This document shows positions 45,990-55,369 of a stretch of DNA of 64,000 nt, piece by piece. Numbering within the stretch: position 1 is the first letter of the stretch; each line of letters begins with the position of its first letter. A model generated the notes under the pieces. It saw nothing but the letters and a program-made list of their open reading frames with translations. It was not told where the DNA came from and did no database searches. A program made the position numbers and the translations under genes. This DNA comes from Methylotuvimicrobium alcaliphilum 20Z (lineage in GTDB: Bacteria; Pseudomonadota; Gammaproteobacteria; Methylococcales; Methylomonadaceae). The DNA lies in assembly GCF_000968535.2 (NCBI RefSeq), contig NC_016112.1, forward strand, positions 1,798,001-1,862,000, given 5' to 3'.

Positions 45990-46150
45990 TATACCTTTCG
46001 CACTTCAAATTTCGGCATTGCCTATGGAGGTGCCGGGGTGTTCGGCAAAGGCTTTGATAGCATGGATGCTATCATAGAGCCTACATGGACGTATTTACGG
46101 CGTCCTTTGACGGGCCCCCCGGCACCGAAATTTGACAAGCAAAGGGTATA
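45990..46150 (+). repeat. family-1 MITE, copy C, 161 bp
   Basis: TATACCTTTCGCACTTCAAA at the left and AAAGGGTATA at the right, with an internal hairpin GATAGCATGGATGCTATC and the core in reverse (AGCCTACATGGACGTATT). No nested element. Confidence 0.85.
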
Positions 46151-46170
46151 AATGATAACCGGGTCACTCG

Positions 46171-47520
46171 CTACCGAATCACGGCTGCGATTCCGAATAA
46201 CACCGGCAGAATGAATAGGCTGACCCATAAACCGCTACGGATCATTTGTTTTTGCGACACTAAGCCGCTACCGAAAACTATCGCATTCGGCGGCGTCGCG
46301 ACCGGAAGCAAGAAGGCGCAAGAAGTCGTAATGGCCACTACGATAGCGATCGATTGATTATCGATCTGAGGCGCTATACCGATAAACAAAGGTATCAGCA
46401 GTGCCGCAGTAGCCGTGTTACTGGCAACTTCGGTAAGCAGCATGGCGAACATGATCATCAGCATAAGACTGCCTAATACGGGCATCGCGGCAAAAGGGCC
46501 GCCGAGTTGTCCGGCGAGCCATGCGCCCGCACCGCTAGAGGACAAAACGAGACTGAGTGTAAGGCCTCCGCCGAATAGCAGCAATACGCCCCAGTCGACA
46601 TTGTTCTCAATATCTTTCCAATGAACTAAACGCAATCCGTGCATCAAAATCAGCGAGAATAGGGCTACCGCCGCATCGTAACCGCGGCCGATACCCAGCC
46701 ATCGAGTCAGCGGTGCTCCGAATGCCCAAAGTCCTACCGTCAGGAAAAATACCGCCAGCATTAAAGTATGAGATCGAGACCAAAGGATTTCGTGCTCCGG
46801 AGTTTCTATATCGACCTGTAAATTCGGACGAATCGCAATGCGTAAGGCCAATTCCATTAGCGGCATCATGAGCAATACAGTGGGTAGACCGAACAGCATC
46901 CATTGGCCGAAATCGATACCGACAGTGGATGCCGCAATAGCGTTTGGCGGGCTTCCGACAAGGGTTCCTATGCCGCCGATGTTGGCTGAGAACGCTACTC
47001 CGAGCAGGATGTAGATGTAGGTCGAGCGGAATTCCTTGGGGTTTAAAGGCGATAACAGGCCGAGCGCCAGCGGTAGCATCATCGCGGTGGTTGCGGTGTT
47101 GCTGATCCACATCGATAAGACGGCGGTTAACCAGAATAGATAGCGCGATGCGATATCGACACGGCTGCCCGCCTTTGCAATCACCGAGGCCGCAATCCAG
47201 CGATCAAGTCCTTGTTTCTGTAAGCCGCCAGCGAGAGCGAAGCTGCCGAGAAATAGAAAAATAACCGGGTCGGCAAATTGGCTAAGCGCCTCGTCAAAAG
47301 CCATTATGCCGCTCGCCGAGGCCAGCAAGGGGACTAGTAGCGCGGTCACGCTGATATGGAGTGCTTCGCTAATCCATAACCAAGCGATAGTGATCAATAT
47401 GGCAATACCGCCGCCGGCAAGGCCGATTTCGCCGCCCAACCAGTGACTCAGACTCAAATACAGCACGATCGCAATGGCAAGATTAATCGATCGTAACATT
47501 TGAGAGGATTTTCGGCTCAC
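46171..47520 (-). CDS. DASS/SLC13 family sodium-anion symporter
   Basis: An inner-membrane symporter of 449 residues with 11-12 helices, from the family that moves di- and tricarboxylates or sulfate with sodium. Both SNT motifs that form the ion sites are intact (WISNTATTAMMLPLALGLL and VASNTATAALLIPLFIGIA), each near its helical hairpin, together with GGIGTLVGSPPNAI and LLPVATPPNAIVF. The substrate cannot be told apart. Monocistronic, between repeats and the psd gene. Confidence 0.9.
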   Translation of the reverse strand: MSRKSSQMLRSINLAIAIVLYLSLSHWLGGEIGLAGGGIAILITIAWLWISEALHISVTALLVPLLASASGIMAFDEALSQFADPVIFLFLGSFALAGGLQKQGLDRWIAASVIAKAGSRVDIASRYLFWLTAVLSMWISNTATTAMMLPLALGLLSPLNPKEFRSTYIYILLGVAFSANIGGIGTLVGSPPNAIAASTVGIDFGQWMLFGLPTVLLMMPLMELALRIAIRPNLQVDIETPEHEILWSRSHTLMLAVFFLTVGLWAFGAPLTRWLGIGRGYDAAVALFSLILMHGLRLVHWKDIENNVDWGVLLLFGGGLTLSLVLSSSGAGAWLAGQLGGPFAAMPVLGSLMLMIMFAMLLTEVASNTATAALLIPLFIGIAPQIDNQSIAIVVAITTSCAFLLPVATPPNAIVFGSGLVSQKQMIRSGLWVSLFILPVLFGIAAVIR

Positions 47521-47606
47521 GCTGCTGTACTCATCGCTGTTCTAAAATTAGACGACGGGATTCCCCTCGGCGGGACGGGTTTATAACTCGTCCTCAATGT
47601 TTCTTT

Positions 47607-48467
47607 TTACCCTAAGGTCTTTCCGATCAATTGACCTAATTTCACCGGGTTGTCGGCCGTGAAATCCGATTGCCAGTCGGCTTTGTTTTTGCCGAACAAG
47701 ACGATGATCGTCGAGCCCATGTTGAAACGCCCCATTTCTTCGCCGATATTCAAGTGCGGAGCATCGGTTTCGTAATGCCAGGTTCTGACTTTTTCGATCG
47801 TCGGCGGCGTGACCACACCGTGCCAAACCGTTTCGACACTCGATACGAAGATCGCGCCGACCAATACTAAAGCCATCGGGCCCGCTTCGGTATCGAAGAT
47901 TGCCGCGACGCGTTCGTTGCGCGCGAACAGCCCGGGTACGCTGTTGGTCGTTGCGGCATTGACGCTGAATAAACGGCCTGGAATATGGATCATTTCTTTC
48001 AAGGTTCCGGTCAACGGCATGTGCAAACGGTGGTAATCGCGAGGCGACAAATAAATGGTTGCGAACGAACCGTCTTTGAATGCTTCGGCGCGTTCGCCAT
48101 CGCCGCCGAGTAGCTGCGTTGCGGTAAAGCTTTTACCTTTGGCCTGGAAAATATCGCCGTCCATGATTTTGCCTGCCTGGCTGACGACGCCGTCGGCCGG
48201 CGAAACGATCGCGCCGGGTTCGTTAGCAATCGGTCTGGCTTCGGGTTTTAATTGGCGCGTAAAAAACTCGTTGAAGCTGGCATAGGCGTCGATATTCGGC
48301 TCGAGCGCCTCGCTCATGTCGACGCCGTAGTGCCGTATGATTTGCTTGATGAACAGGTTTTTCCAACGCTTGTTTTCGCAATGGGTCAGTTTGCTCATCA
48401 ACTGCGAGAGCGTATGATGAGGCAAAACATATTGGGGCAGGGTGGTTAGGGTTTCTTTAATCGTCAT
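47607..48467 (-). CDS. psd: phosphatidylserine decarboxylase proenzyme
   Basis: Makes phosphatidylethanolamine from phosphatidylserine at the inner membrane. At 286 residues it is full length. Blocks: FNEFFTRQLKPEARPI, SPADGVVSQAGKI and DYHRLHMPLTGTL with the catalytic Asp and His, and near the C-terminus the self-cleavage site, here MGST rather than the commoner LGST (FNMGSTIIVLFG). The Ser becomes the pyruvoyl group. The start overlaps the upstream FlhB-C-like gene by 11 bases. Confidence 0.95.
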   Translation of the reverse strand: MTIKETLTTLPQYVLPHHTLSQLMSKLTHCENKRWKNLFIKQIIRHYGVDMSEALEPNIDAYASFNEFFTRQLKPEARPIANEPGAIVSPADGVVSQAGKIMDGDIFQAKGKSFTATQLLGGDGERAEAFKDGSFATIYLSPRDYHRLHMPLTGTLKEMIHIPGRLFSVNAATTNSVPGLFARNERVAAIFDTEAGPMALVLVGAIFVSSVETVWHGVVTPPTIEKVRTWHYETDAPHLNIGEEMGRFNMGSTIIVLFGKNKADWQSDFTADNPVKLGQLIGKTLG

Positions 48468-48750
48468 GGTTCGTGAAATTTTCAGGAGTTTTGCCGCTCA
48501 GAAAGTAAGCGAACGCGATCACTTGCGCGACCGCGATATAGAGTTCTCGGGGGATTTCCTCGCCTAGCGGTACCTGAGCCAGAATTCGGGCCAACTCGGG
48601 TTCGGCTTGCAGCGGAATGCCGTGTTGGTCGGCAATGGCCATTATCTGTTCGGCGGTTAGACCTTCGCCTTTTGCGGTGACTTTCGGCGCATGCTTGCCG
48701 TCGTATTTGAGCGCGACGGCAATATCGGCATTGTAATAGGTCTTCGCCAT
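48457..48750 (-). CDS. stand-alone FlhB C-terminal domain homologue
   Basis: A 97-residue protein matching the cytoplasmic C-terminal domain of the flagellar export switch FlhB (AVALKYDGKHAPKVTAKGEG, AEQIMAIADQHGIPLQAEPE, LARILAQVPLGEEIPRELYI). Short FlhB-C homologues occur as separate genes in many bacteria and their function is unclear. The NPTH autocleavage motif just before AVALKYD is replaced (here YYNADI), so it should not self-cleave. No flagellar gene is nearby. Coupled to psd by overlap and lies 8 bases after queF. Confidence 0.8.
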   Translation of the reverse strand: MAKTYYNADIAVALKYDGKHAPKVTAKGEGLTAEQIMAIADQHGIPLQAEPELARILAQVPLGEEIPRELYIAVAQVIAFAYFLSGKTPENFTNHDD

Positions 48751-48758
48751 CGAAAAAT

Positions 48759-49148
48759 TTAGGGCAGATGCACCGGTTCCGGCGCTTGCCAGTCGGGGTT
48801 TTTATGTTCGGCGATCACATTCGTGTAAATGCCGCCGCGCACATTGAAATTCGCGCGGATACGCATGAAGTTAGGATGGATCGCCGCGGCTATATGATCG
48901 AGAATTTCGTTCGTGACCGCTTCATGAAATGCGCCCCGGTCGCGGAAGGACCACATATAGAGTTTGAGCGATTTGAGTTCGACGCAGAGTTGACTTGGAA
49001 CATATTCGATTGTTAGCGTCGCGAAATCGGGTTGGCCGGTTTTAGGGCACAGGCAGGTGAATTCCGGGATGTCGATGCGAATCGTAAAATCCCTGCCGGG
49101 TCTTGGGTTGTCGAAGGTTTCGAGCTGTGTGCTGGGTTGTGTCGTCAT
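48759..49148 (-). CDS. queF: NADPH-dependent 7-cyano-7-deazaguanine reductase
   Basis: Reduces preQ0 to preQ1 in the queuosine tRNA-modification pathway. The 129-residue unimodular form: the active Cys and Asp are in [13 protein letters not shown] (Cys about residue 35), and [14 protein letters not shown] has the substrate-binding His and Glu. Lead gene of a tight three-gene unit queF, FlhB-C-like, psd, with a spacer of about 100 bases to the divergent smc. Confidence 0.94.
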   Translation of the reverse strand: MTTQPSTQLETFDNPRPGRDFTIRIDIPEFTCLCPKTGQPDFATLTIEYVPSQLCVELKSLKLYMWSFRDRGAFHEAVTNEILDHIAAAIHPNFMRIRANFNVRGGIYTNVIAEHKNPDWQAPEPVHLP

Positions 49149-49249
49149 GAATCGATGATAAAAAGCAAAAATAAAAAGTCGAAGTTAATTCGGATATCGT
49201 TAATAATACGCGGTTATTTCCATTTAAACCAAGCAGCATTGTACCAGTA

Positions 49250-52200
49250 ATGAAACTGGAAAAAATCAAACTTTCAGGATTTAAATCGTTTGTCGACCCG
49301 ACCGTGATCCCGATTGCCGGAAATTTAACCGCGATCGTCGGGCCCAATGGCTGCGGCAAGTCCAATATCATCGATGCGGTTCGCTGGGTGATGGGGGAGA
49401 GTTCGGCCAAGCATTTGCGCGGCGGCAGCATGGTCGATGTGATATTCAACGGTTCGGCATCGCGTAAACCGGTCGGTACCGCATCGGTCGAATTAATATT
49501 CGATAACAGCGAAGGCAAGGCCGGCGGCGAGTTCGCGAAATACAACACGATTTCGATCAAACGCCAGGTCAGCCGTGACGGGCAATCATTGTATGCCTTA
49601 AATAATGCACGCTGCAGACGCAAGGACATTACCGACCTGTTTCTCGGCACCGGTCTAGGTTCGAGAAGTTATGCGATCATCGAACAGGGCACGATTTCGC
49701 GCATGGTCGAAGCCAAGCCGGAAGAACTTCGTGTGCATATCGAGGAAGCGGCAGGCGTTTCCAAGTACAAGGAGCGGCGTCAGGAAACCGAGTCGCGCAT
49801 GCAGCATACGCGGGAAAATCTGGAACGTTTGACCGACTTGCGCGATGAAGTCGAAAAACAATTGAAACATCTGCAAAAACAAGCCGAAAAAGCCGAAAAA
49901 TATACCGGCCTAAAGCAGCAAGAGCGTCAATTCAAATTGGAATTGCTCGCGATGCGTTGGAATGGTTATCATCAATCCTTGCGGAAATTGGATGATCAGT
50001 TACGTGAAGTTGCCGAAGAACATAATCGCTTGTTCGTTGCGGCGCGCGAGACCGACGCCGCGATCGAAGCCGCGCGCGCCGAACATAAGAATCGGCAAGC
50101 GGCGATGAATCGCACGCAAGGCGACTATTATCAGGCGTCCTCCGAAGTCGGTCGTTTGGAGCAAACGATCAAGTTGAATCAAAAAAGCCATGAGGAGATC
50201 GTGGTCGAGATTGACCGGCTCAGGCGGCAACTCGAGCAGTCGGCTAACGAGCTTGATAACGATCAACTGCAGTTGGAGGAAATTAAACAAGCCTTGTTCG
50301 AAGCCGATGAAGCATTGGCGCTGAGCCAGGAGCGCGCCGAGGATGCGGACGCGGCGCGCCAACAAGCGCAGGATGAAAAAAGTACTTGGCAACGGCAATG
50401 GGAGTCTTATCTTGCGACAAGTTCGGGCGCTAAGGAACAAGCAGAAATCGAACGGGTTAAAATCCAACAGTTGGATAGTCAAAGTCGCCAACTGCAAGGG
50501 CGCTTGGATAAACTGTATACCGAGCAGGGCGAATTGACCGCAAGCCATTTACAAGCGGCTATCGAAGACTTGTCCGCAACGGTCGAATTACTTCAAGATC
50601 AGCGCGATGAGATGCATGGGCAACTGGAGGATTTATTGGCACGCATCCAGGAACAACGCCAACAGCTTAAGCAAAATAATCATGAGTTGCACGGCTTGCG
50701 CTCCGAGCTGCATGGTATCAACGGCAAGATTTCATCGCTGGAGTTGTTGCAGCAACATGCGATGGGGAAGGATAACAAGCATTTGGCCGGATGGTTGGAT
50801 CGAGCCCAATTGACGGATAATAAACGTCTGGCGGAGTTGCTCGAAGTCGAAAGCGGCTGGGATCATGCGCTCGAAACCGTTCTGGGTGCTTATCTCGAGG
50901 CGGTTTGCGTTGAGGATGCCGAGTCACTGTTTCCAGTATTGCAAAACCTGACCGAGGATTCGGTGACGCTGTTTCAAACTCGAGAGTTCAACGGCGATTC
51001 GCAACAAGGCTCATTGCCGGCATTGATCTACAAAGTTAAGTCACCTTGGAATTTGGATGGCTTGTTGACCGGTATTTATTGTGCGAACGATTTGGCCGCT
51101 GCAAAGGCGATGGCGTCTTCGCTCAAGCCTTATGAATCGATTATTCTACCCGACGGCACTTGGATCGGTTGCGGTTGGCTGCGTATCATTCGGACTAAAG
51201 ACAGCAAAACCGGCGTGTTACAGCGCGAAAAGGAATTGCGGTCGTTAAAACTTCGCCAATCGGAATTGCAACAACAAATTGAGCAACTCGAGGAGCGGGT
51301 CGAAGATGCCGAGCAAGCCTTGAAAGATGCCGAAGCTCATCGGGAAACCTGGCAGCGCGAGGAAAAAGCACTCGGATCGGAACTATCGGCTAAAAGCGCC
51401 GAATTGAGCGCGGAATCGGCCCGGCACGAGCAGCAACAACGGCGCTTGGCGCAGGTTCGTCACGAAATCGATGAAATCGTCGCCGAAACCGCCGAACAGG
51501 CCGAAATGCAAGCCGAAGCCGAAATGAAATTGCAACAAGCCGAGCAACATTTGTATCGACTAGATGAACAAAAAGAAGCCTTGGAAGAGGCTAACCGGGT
51601 TTTGCAAACTAAGCTGCAAACCGCCGAAGCTCGAGCTTCGGAAATTAAGCAACAGGTTTTCAGTTATCAGTCGAAGATCGAATCATTGCGTTCTTCAGAG
51701 TCTTTGACGACAAAACAAATCGAACGCTTAAGCCTGCAAAATCGACAAGCCGGCGAGCGTATCGCAGAACTGGAACAAAAGCTCGTCGACACGGCCGCGC
51801 CGATTGACGATGAAAAGCTCTTATTGCAACAATACCGTACCGATAAAGAAAAACTTGAGAAGGATCTGAAGGCCGCGAGAAAATTACTCGAGGAAACCGA
51901 ACAAACCATCGCCGGTTTAACCGAGAGACATACGCAAATTCAGCGCGACTTGGAAAAACGGAAAGCAAGCTTGGACAAGCTTCGTTTCGAGCAGCAAGAG
52001 TGTCAGGTTCGGCGGCAAACAATCACCGAACAGTTAAATGAAATCGATGCCGAGCCCGAACAGGTATTACAGCGAATACCGGAAGACGCTAATGAAGAGG
52101 GCTGGAAATCGCAAGTCGATGCATTAGCAACTCAAATCGATAAGTTGGGTGCGATTAACCTGAGCGCGATCGATGAATATCAAGTTCAGTCGGAACGCCT

Positions 52201-52759
52201 GAAGTTTCTCGACGATCAGCATGCCGATTTGACCGAAGCCTTGGATACTCTCACGGAAGCGATCAATAAAATAGATAAAGAAAGCCGGCAGCGTTTTAGG
52301 GAAACATTCGATAAAATAAACAGCGGTTTGCAAGAAAAATTCCCGAAGCTATTCGGAGGAGGGCAGGCTTACCTGGAATTGACTGAAGTCGATGTATTGG
52401 AGGCCGGTGTCAATATCATCGCCCGTCCGCCCGGTAAGCGGAACAGTTCGATTCATTTGTTATCGGGCGGCGAAAAAGCGTTGACGGCGGTTGCGTTGGT
52501 ATTTTCTATCTTTGAGCTCAATCCGGCGCCGTTTTGTTTGTTGGACGAGGTCGATGCGCCACTGGACGATGCTAACGTGGGCCGTTTTTCGAAAATGGTC
52601 GAAGAAATGTCTGCGGCCGTGCAGTTTTTATTTATATCGCATAACAAGGTGACGATGGAGATTGCAAAACAATTGGCAGGTGTTACGATGAGAGAGCCCG
52701 GAGTGTCGCGCATGGTCGCGGTGGATATCGAAGAAGCAATGAGTCTGGCGGAAAGCTAA
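49250..52759 (+). CDS. smc: chromosome segregation protein SMC
   Basis: Condensin ATPase that compacts and separates chromosomes. It has 1169 residues: an N-terminal ATPase half with Walker A (GPNGCGKSNIIDAVRW, about 32-47), a long coiled coil (about 165-500), the hinge (about 515-640), a second coiled coil (about 670-1020), and the C-terminal half with signature LLSGGEKALTAVAL and Walker B FCLLDEVDAPLDDANV. No gap or frame change is visible. Its stop overlaps the ATG of zipA (TAATG), which couples segregation and division genes. Confidence 0.97.
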   Translation: MKLEKIKLSGFKSFVDPTVIPIAGNLTAIVGPNGCGKSNIIDAVRWVMGESSAKHLRGGSMVDVIFNGSASRKPVGTASVELIFDNSEGKAGGEFAKYNTISIKRQVSRDGQSLYALNNARCRRKDITDLFLGTGLGSRSYAIIEQGTISRMVEAKPEELRVHIEEAAGVSKYKERRQETESRMQHTRENLERLTDLRDEVEKQLKHLQKQAEKAEKYTGLKQQERQFKLELLAMRWNGYHQSLRKLDDQLREVAEEHNRLFVAARETDAAIEAARAEHKNRQAAMNRTQGDYYQASSEVGRLEQTIKLNQKSHEEIVVEIDRLRRQLEQSANELDNDQLQLEEIKQALFEADEALALSQERAEDADAARQQAQDEKSTWQRQWESYLATSSGAKEQAEIERVKIQQLDSQSRQLQGRLDKLYTEQGELTASHLQAAIEDLSATVELLQDQRDEMHGQLEDLLARIQEQRQQLKQNNHELHGLRSELHGINGKISSLELLQQHAMGKDNKHLAGWLDRAQLTDNKRLAELLEVESGWDHALETVLGAYLEAVCVEDAESLFPVLQNLTEDSVTLFQTREFNGDSQQGSLPALIYKVKSPWNLDGLLTGIYCANDLAAAKAMASSLKPYESIILPDGTWIGCGWLRIIRTKDSKTGVLQREKELRSLKLRQSELQQQIEQLEERVEDAEQALKDAEAHRETWQREEKALGSELSAKSAELSAESARHEQQQRRLAQVRHEIDEIVAETAEQAEMQAEAEMKLQQAEQHLYRLDEQKEALEEANRVLQTKLQTAEARASEIKQQVFSYQSKIESLRSSESLTTKQIERLSLQNRQAGERIAELEQKLVDTAAPIDDEKLLLQQYRTDKEKLEKDLKAARKLLEETEQTIAGLTERHTQIQRDLEKRKASLDKLRFEQQECQVRRQTITEQLNEIDAEPEQVLQRIPEDANEEGWKSQVDALATQIDKLGAINLSAIDEYQVQSERLKFLDDQHADLTEALDTLTEAINKIDKESRQRFRETFDKINSGLQEKFPKLFGGGQAYLELTEVDVLEAGVNIIARPPGKRNSSIHLLSGGEKALTAVALVFSIFELNPAPFCLLDEVDAPLDDANVGRFSKMVEEMSAAVQFLFISHNKVTMEIAKQLAGVTMREPGVSRMVAVDIEEAMSLAES

Positions 52760-53484
52760 TGGATAAAGAAATTTTAAGAATGGTTATTATTGTCATGGGG
52801 TTGATTGTGATCGCGGTCATGTTGCTGTGGTCTTATTTCAAAGGCAAAAAATCCCGGCGGGATGGTTTTTATTTCGATGATAAGGAGTCGGTACGGAATA
52901 TCGATCCGTCTCTGGCCTTGCATCCCGAACACGACGAATTCGACATCGTGCCGCTCGACTCTGCGCAAGACAATGATGATTCGGTCGATTTCAAGGATTA
53001 TTCGACTGAAACGCGATACGGCTACGAGCCCGGCAAACAATCGGCAGCCGATGTTTCGACGCAGTCGCATCAAGCCAAAAAATCGAAAGATCAATTGCCT
53101 GCGTTGATTCAATTTAGTTTGATAGCTGCCGAGGATGAAGGATTTAACGGCACCGATCTAGCTTTGGCTTTCGACAGTGTCGGATTGGTCTACGGCAATA
53201 TTAAGATTTACGAACGATTGGATAGCAGAGGCTTGGTTGATTTCGGCGTGGCTAGCATGGTTGAGCCGGGCATATTTCCCGACCGGGATATGGAGAAATT
53301 CACGACACCGGGTTTGGTGTTTTTTATGCAGCCGCGTGAAGTCGACGATCCTGTGGCGGTATTCGACGATTTTATCGAAACGATCGATATTTTAGCCGAG
53401 GAGTTGGATGGCGTGCCATGGGACGATAAGCGGCAGCCGTTGACCGACGATACGGTAGAAGTATTGAGGAATCGCTTGTCCTGA
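52759..53484 (+). CDS. zipA: cell division protein ZipA
   Basis: Membrane-anchored FtsZ-binding protein of the divisome. 241 residues: an N-terminal helix (LRMVIIVMGLIVIAVMLLWSYF, residues 5-26) followed by basic KGKKSRRDGFYFD, a charged linker (about 40-110), and a C-terminal FtsZ-binding domain (about 112-241) with the conserved GFNGTDLALAFDSVGL and PGLVFFMQPREVDDP. The smc-zipA order is standard in gammaproteobacteria; the ligA gene that often follows is missing, and a strong hairpin ends the unit. Confidence 0.93.
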   Translation: MDKEILRMVIIVMGLIVIAVMLLWSYFKGKKSRRDGFYFDDKESVRNIDPSLALHPEHDEFDIVPLDSAQDNDDSVDFKDYSTETRYGYEPGKQSAADVSTQSHQAKKSKDQLPALIQFSLIAAEDEGFNGTDLALAFDSVGLVYGNIKIYERLDSRGLVDFGVASMVEPGIFPDRDMEKFTTPGLVFFMQPREVDDPVAVFDDFIETIDILAEELDGVPWDDKRQPLTDDTVEVLRNRLS

Positions 53485-53486
53485 TT

Positions 53487-53524
53487 AACAAGGTTCGAGA
53501 CGGATGTCCGTCTCGAACCTTGTT
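53487..53524. terminator. perfect 18-bp stem hairpin after zipA
   Basis: Arms AACAAGGTTCGAGACGGA and TCCGTCTCGAACCTTGTT with only TG between them, starting 2 bases after the zipA stop. There is no U-run after it, so it may act as a bidirectional RNA-end stabiliser or cruciform as well as a terminator. Confidence 0.55.
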
Positions 53525-53557
53525 ATGAGCTTTGTTGCGTTTTCGGTTACCCGATAA

Positions 53558-53707
53558 TATACCTTTCGCACTTCAAATTTCGGCGATGCTTAAGTAGATC
53601 GGTAAAGGCTTTGCCAGCATGGATGTTGGCAAAGAGCCTACATGGACGTATTCACGGCGTCCTTTGACGATCACCCCGGCGCCGAATTTTGATCCACGAT
53701 GGGTATA
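53558..53707 (+). repeat. family-1 MITE, copy D, 150 bp
   Basis: TATACCTTTCGCACTTCAAA at the left and ACGATGGGTATA at the right; core in reverse (AGCCTACATGGACGTATT), followed by TTCACGGCGTCC, the uninterrupted form of the site where other copies carry the nested element. Ends 6 bases before the stop of the SmbP-like gene. Confidence 0.85.
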
Positions 53708-53713
53708 AATTGT

Positions 53714-54157
53714 TTATTGATTTATTTTCTTATAGCCGGTGACTGGCCATTTGCCTGATGACGATTTTGGAGTCTCTTTAGGAGCTTCAATCGCAATTTC
53801 TCCCGCAGCAGCCGACCCTTTGGCTTGAGTCGATTTTTGAATGTGTTCAACTGCTTCTTCGGCTGGTGGCGTTGCTATGTCGGCATGATCCATCTTGCCA
53901 TGTTCGATGGAATATTCCAGTACTTTAATGGCGGCTTCCAAATGCGCTTTTTCCTCGCCTTCCGCGCTTTCCATTGCTTTCAATGCATGCTCTAAAGCAG
54001 CTTCGGCGTGCTCGACCAGAATCGGAGCGTGACCCAGTTTGCCGTGCTCGACCGCGGCATGCGCATGTTCCAATGCCACCGCGGAATGATCTTCCGCCAT
54101 AACCAATTGGCTAGCGCCCATCAATAAACCTATGGTCATTGTTTTTAATAGTTTCAT
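53714..54157 (-). CDS. SmbP-like His-rich periplasmic metal-binding protein
   Basis: A 147-residue protein with a signal peptide (cut at VMA/EDH) and repeated Ala/His/Glu helical units (ALEHAHAAVEHGKLGHAPIL, VEHAEAALEHALKAMESAEG) like the small metal-binding protein SmbP of Nitrosomonas, which binds copper and other divalent metals. For a methanotroph, handling periplasmic copper is a plausible job, but this is inferred. The C-terminal Lys/Ser-rich segment is an extension. ATG at 54157 has GAGG 8 bases upstream; an earlier in-frame start would add 16 residues before the signal. Confidence 0.82.
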   Translation of the reverse strand: MKLLKTMTIGLLMGASQLVMAEDHSAVALEHAHAAVEHGKLGHAPILVEHAEAALEHALKAMESAEGEEKAHLEAAIKVLEYSIEHGKMDHADIATPPAEEAVEHIQKSTQAKGSAAAGEIAIEAPKETPKSSSGKWPVTGYKKINQ

Positions 54158-54695
54158 ATTAATATCCTCTTTTATGATGTTGTTATAGTAAATTTTAAGG
54201 AACATAACTAAATATAGCTTTAGCGACCGATTGCATGTGTAACATAATTAAACGTTCACTTGATTATCCTCGTGTAGTCGAGCAAAGCCTAAGCAAAGCC
54301 GCTTGAAATTCCCTTATGCCACCCAGTTCGACCAGATAGGCATTTCGAATCGGTTGCCGAAGTTTTAGGTTGTTTCCGTCCCTTAGTCGATAAATATGCC
54401 GTGATGGTTTATTTATCGGTTTCATTGTAAAAACGAAATTTTCCAATGTATTCAGTTTTAATGACATTGTTGTAAGTCATTAATATTAAGGCGACTTCAT
54501 GTCTCCGCTTAAGGATAACGACTCTGCGCCTTGAGGCAAATTAGGCCCGAGCCGTTACGCCACATATCCTTTTTAAGATCGAGTCGAACTTTATTTGATA
54601 ACTTAAGTCCGCGATGAATAACCCTACACCTTTTTAGTGAGCTTTAGCAAGGTCTTTAGCCTATTTTGTTTCCAAGAAAATGAAATTGCGGTTCA
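54158..54695. other. intergenic, no clear gene
   Basis: AT-rich upstream region of the SmbP-like gene followed by about 400 bases without family-recognisable coding. A 67-codon minus-strand frame at 54264-54467, ending GIREFQAALLRLCSTTRG, has no supporting start signal or known domain and is not called. Confidence 0.5.
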
Positions 54696-55367
54696 TCAAT
54701 GCGCTATTTGAATCGGTTGAATGCAAGCTTCATCGTTATGAACCGGATTATTGACATGCTGGCTAATCGGCGTCAATTCCATTTGTTGATAAGAAAAGGT
54801 TTGATCGAATGCGAGCACGTCGATTTCGAGTGTTTGTTTATTCAACCAATCGCCATAATTTTCAAGGTTGATAATAACCGGCATACGTTCATGAATGTCT
54901 GAAACCGGTGCTAAGGCCGGGCAGGTAATGATCGTGCAGGAATAGATGGTTTCGTTGCTGTTTTCCCAATGCTCCCATAACCCTGCGAACGCGAAGAGCC
55001 GATTATCTGGAAAATGCACATGATAAGGTTGTTTGCCGGTTTCGGTTTGTTGCCATTCGTAAAAGCCGGTAGCGGGAATCAGGCAACGGCGTTTAGAATA
55101 AGCGGATCTGAACGAGGGTTTGTCGGCCAAGGTCTCGGCTCTGGCATTGATTAAGCGGTTGGCGATTTTTGTGTCTTTGCTCCAGGACGGTATCAAGCCC
55201 CAATGCAAATAGACGCTTTTGTTGCTGCCGTCTTCCAACTGCACGATGTTGAGTATTTTTTGGCCCGGCGGAATATTAAAGTCGGTCCGGTATTTCGGCA
55301 AACGCTTCAATCGGAAATGTTCGATGATCGTGTCGCTCGTCGCGATTAAATTAAACCGTCCGCACAT
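54696..55367 (-). CDS. HMCES/YedK-type abasic-site processing protein (SRAP domain)
   Basis: Forms a covalent cross-link with abasic sites in single-stranded DNA through its N-terminal cysteine, shielding them at replication forks. 223 residues starting MCGRFNL, so Cys2 is the catalytic residue after Met removal, which fixes the start. Other conserved elements are RLINARAETLADKPSF, CLIPATGFYEWQ (catalytic Glu) and HERMPVI (active His). The start codon is only two bases from that of the divergent desulfhydrase gene. Confidence 0.93.
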   Translation of the reverse strand: MCGRFNLIATSDTIIEHFRLKRLPKYRTDFNIPPGQKILNIVQLEDGSNKSVYLHWGLIPSWSKDTKIANRLINARAETLADKPSFRSAYSKRRCLIPATGFYEWQQTETGKQPYHVHFPDNRLFAFAGLWEHWENSNETIYSCTIITCPALAPVSDIHERMPVIINLENYGDWLNKQTLEIDVLAFDQTFSYQQMELTPISQHVNNPVHNDEACIQPIQIAH

Positions 55368-55369
55368 AG

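Larger units (their letters stand above)
45591..46170. other. long intergenic region with two repeat elements
   Basis: Holds a fragment matching 17733-17795 (45748-45812), a partial family-2-like palindrome (45797-45882), and the family-1 element copy C (45990-46150). It also serves as the upstream region of the GldF-like gene and the downstream region of the DASS gene. No gene, and no remnant of an ABC ATPase, was seen. Confidence 0.6.

Noticed and set aside
50000-50548. 182-codon minus-strand frame inside smc
   Set aside because: Antisense shadow of the SMC coiled coil; Leu/Gln-rich because of codon bias, not a gene.
54264-54467. 67-codon minus-strand frame ending GIREFQAALLRLCSTTRG
   Set aside because: No ribosome-binding site, no domain and no support from neighbours; similar short frames often come from repeated DNA.
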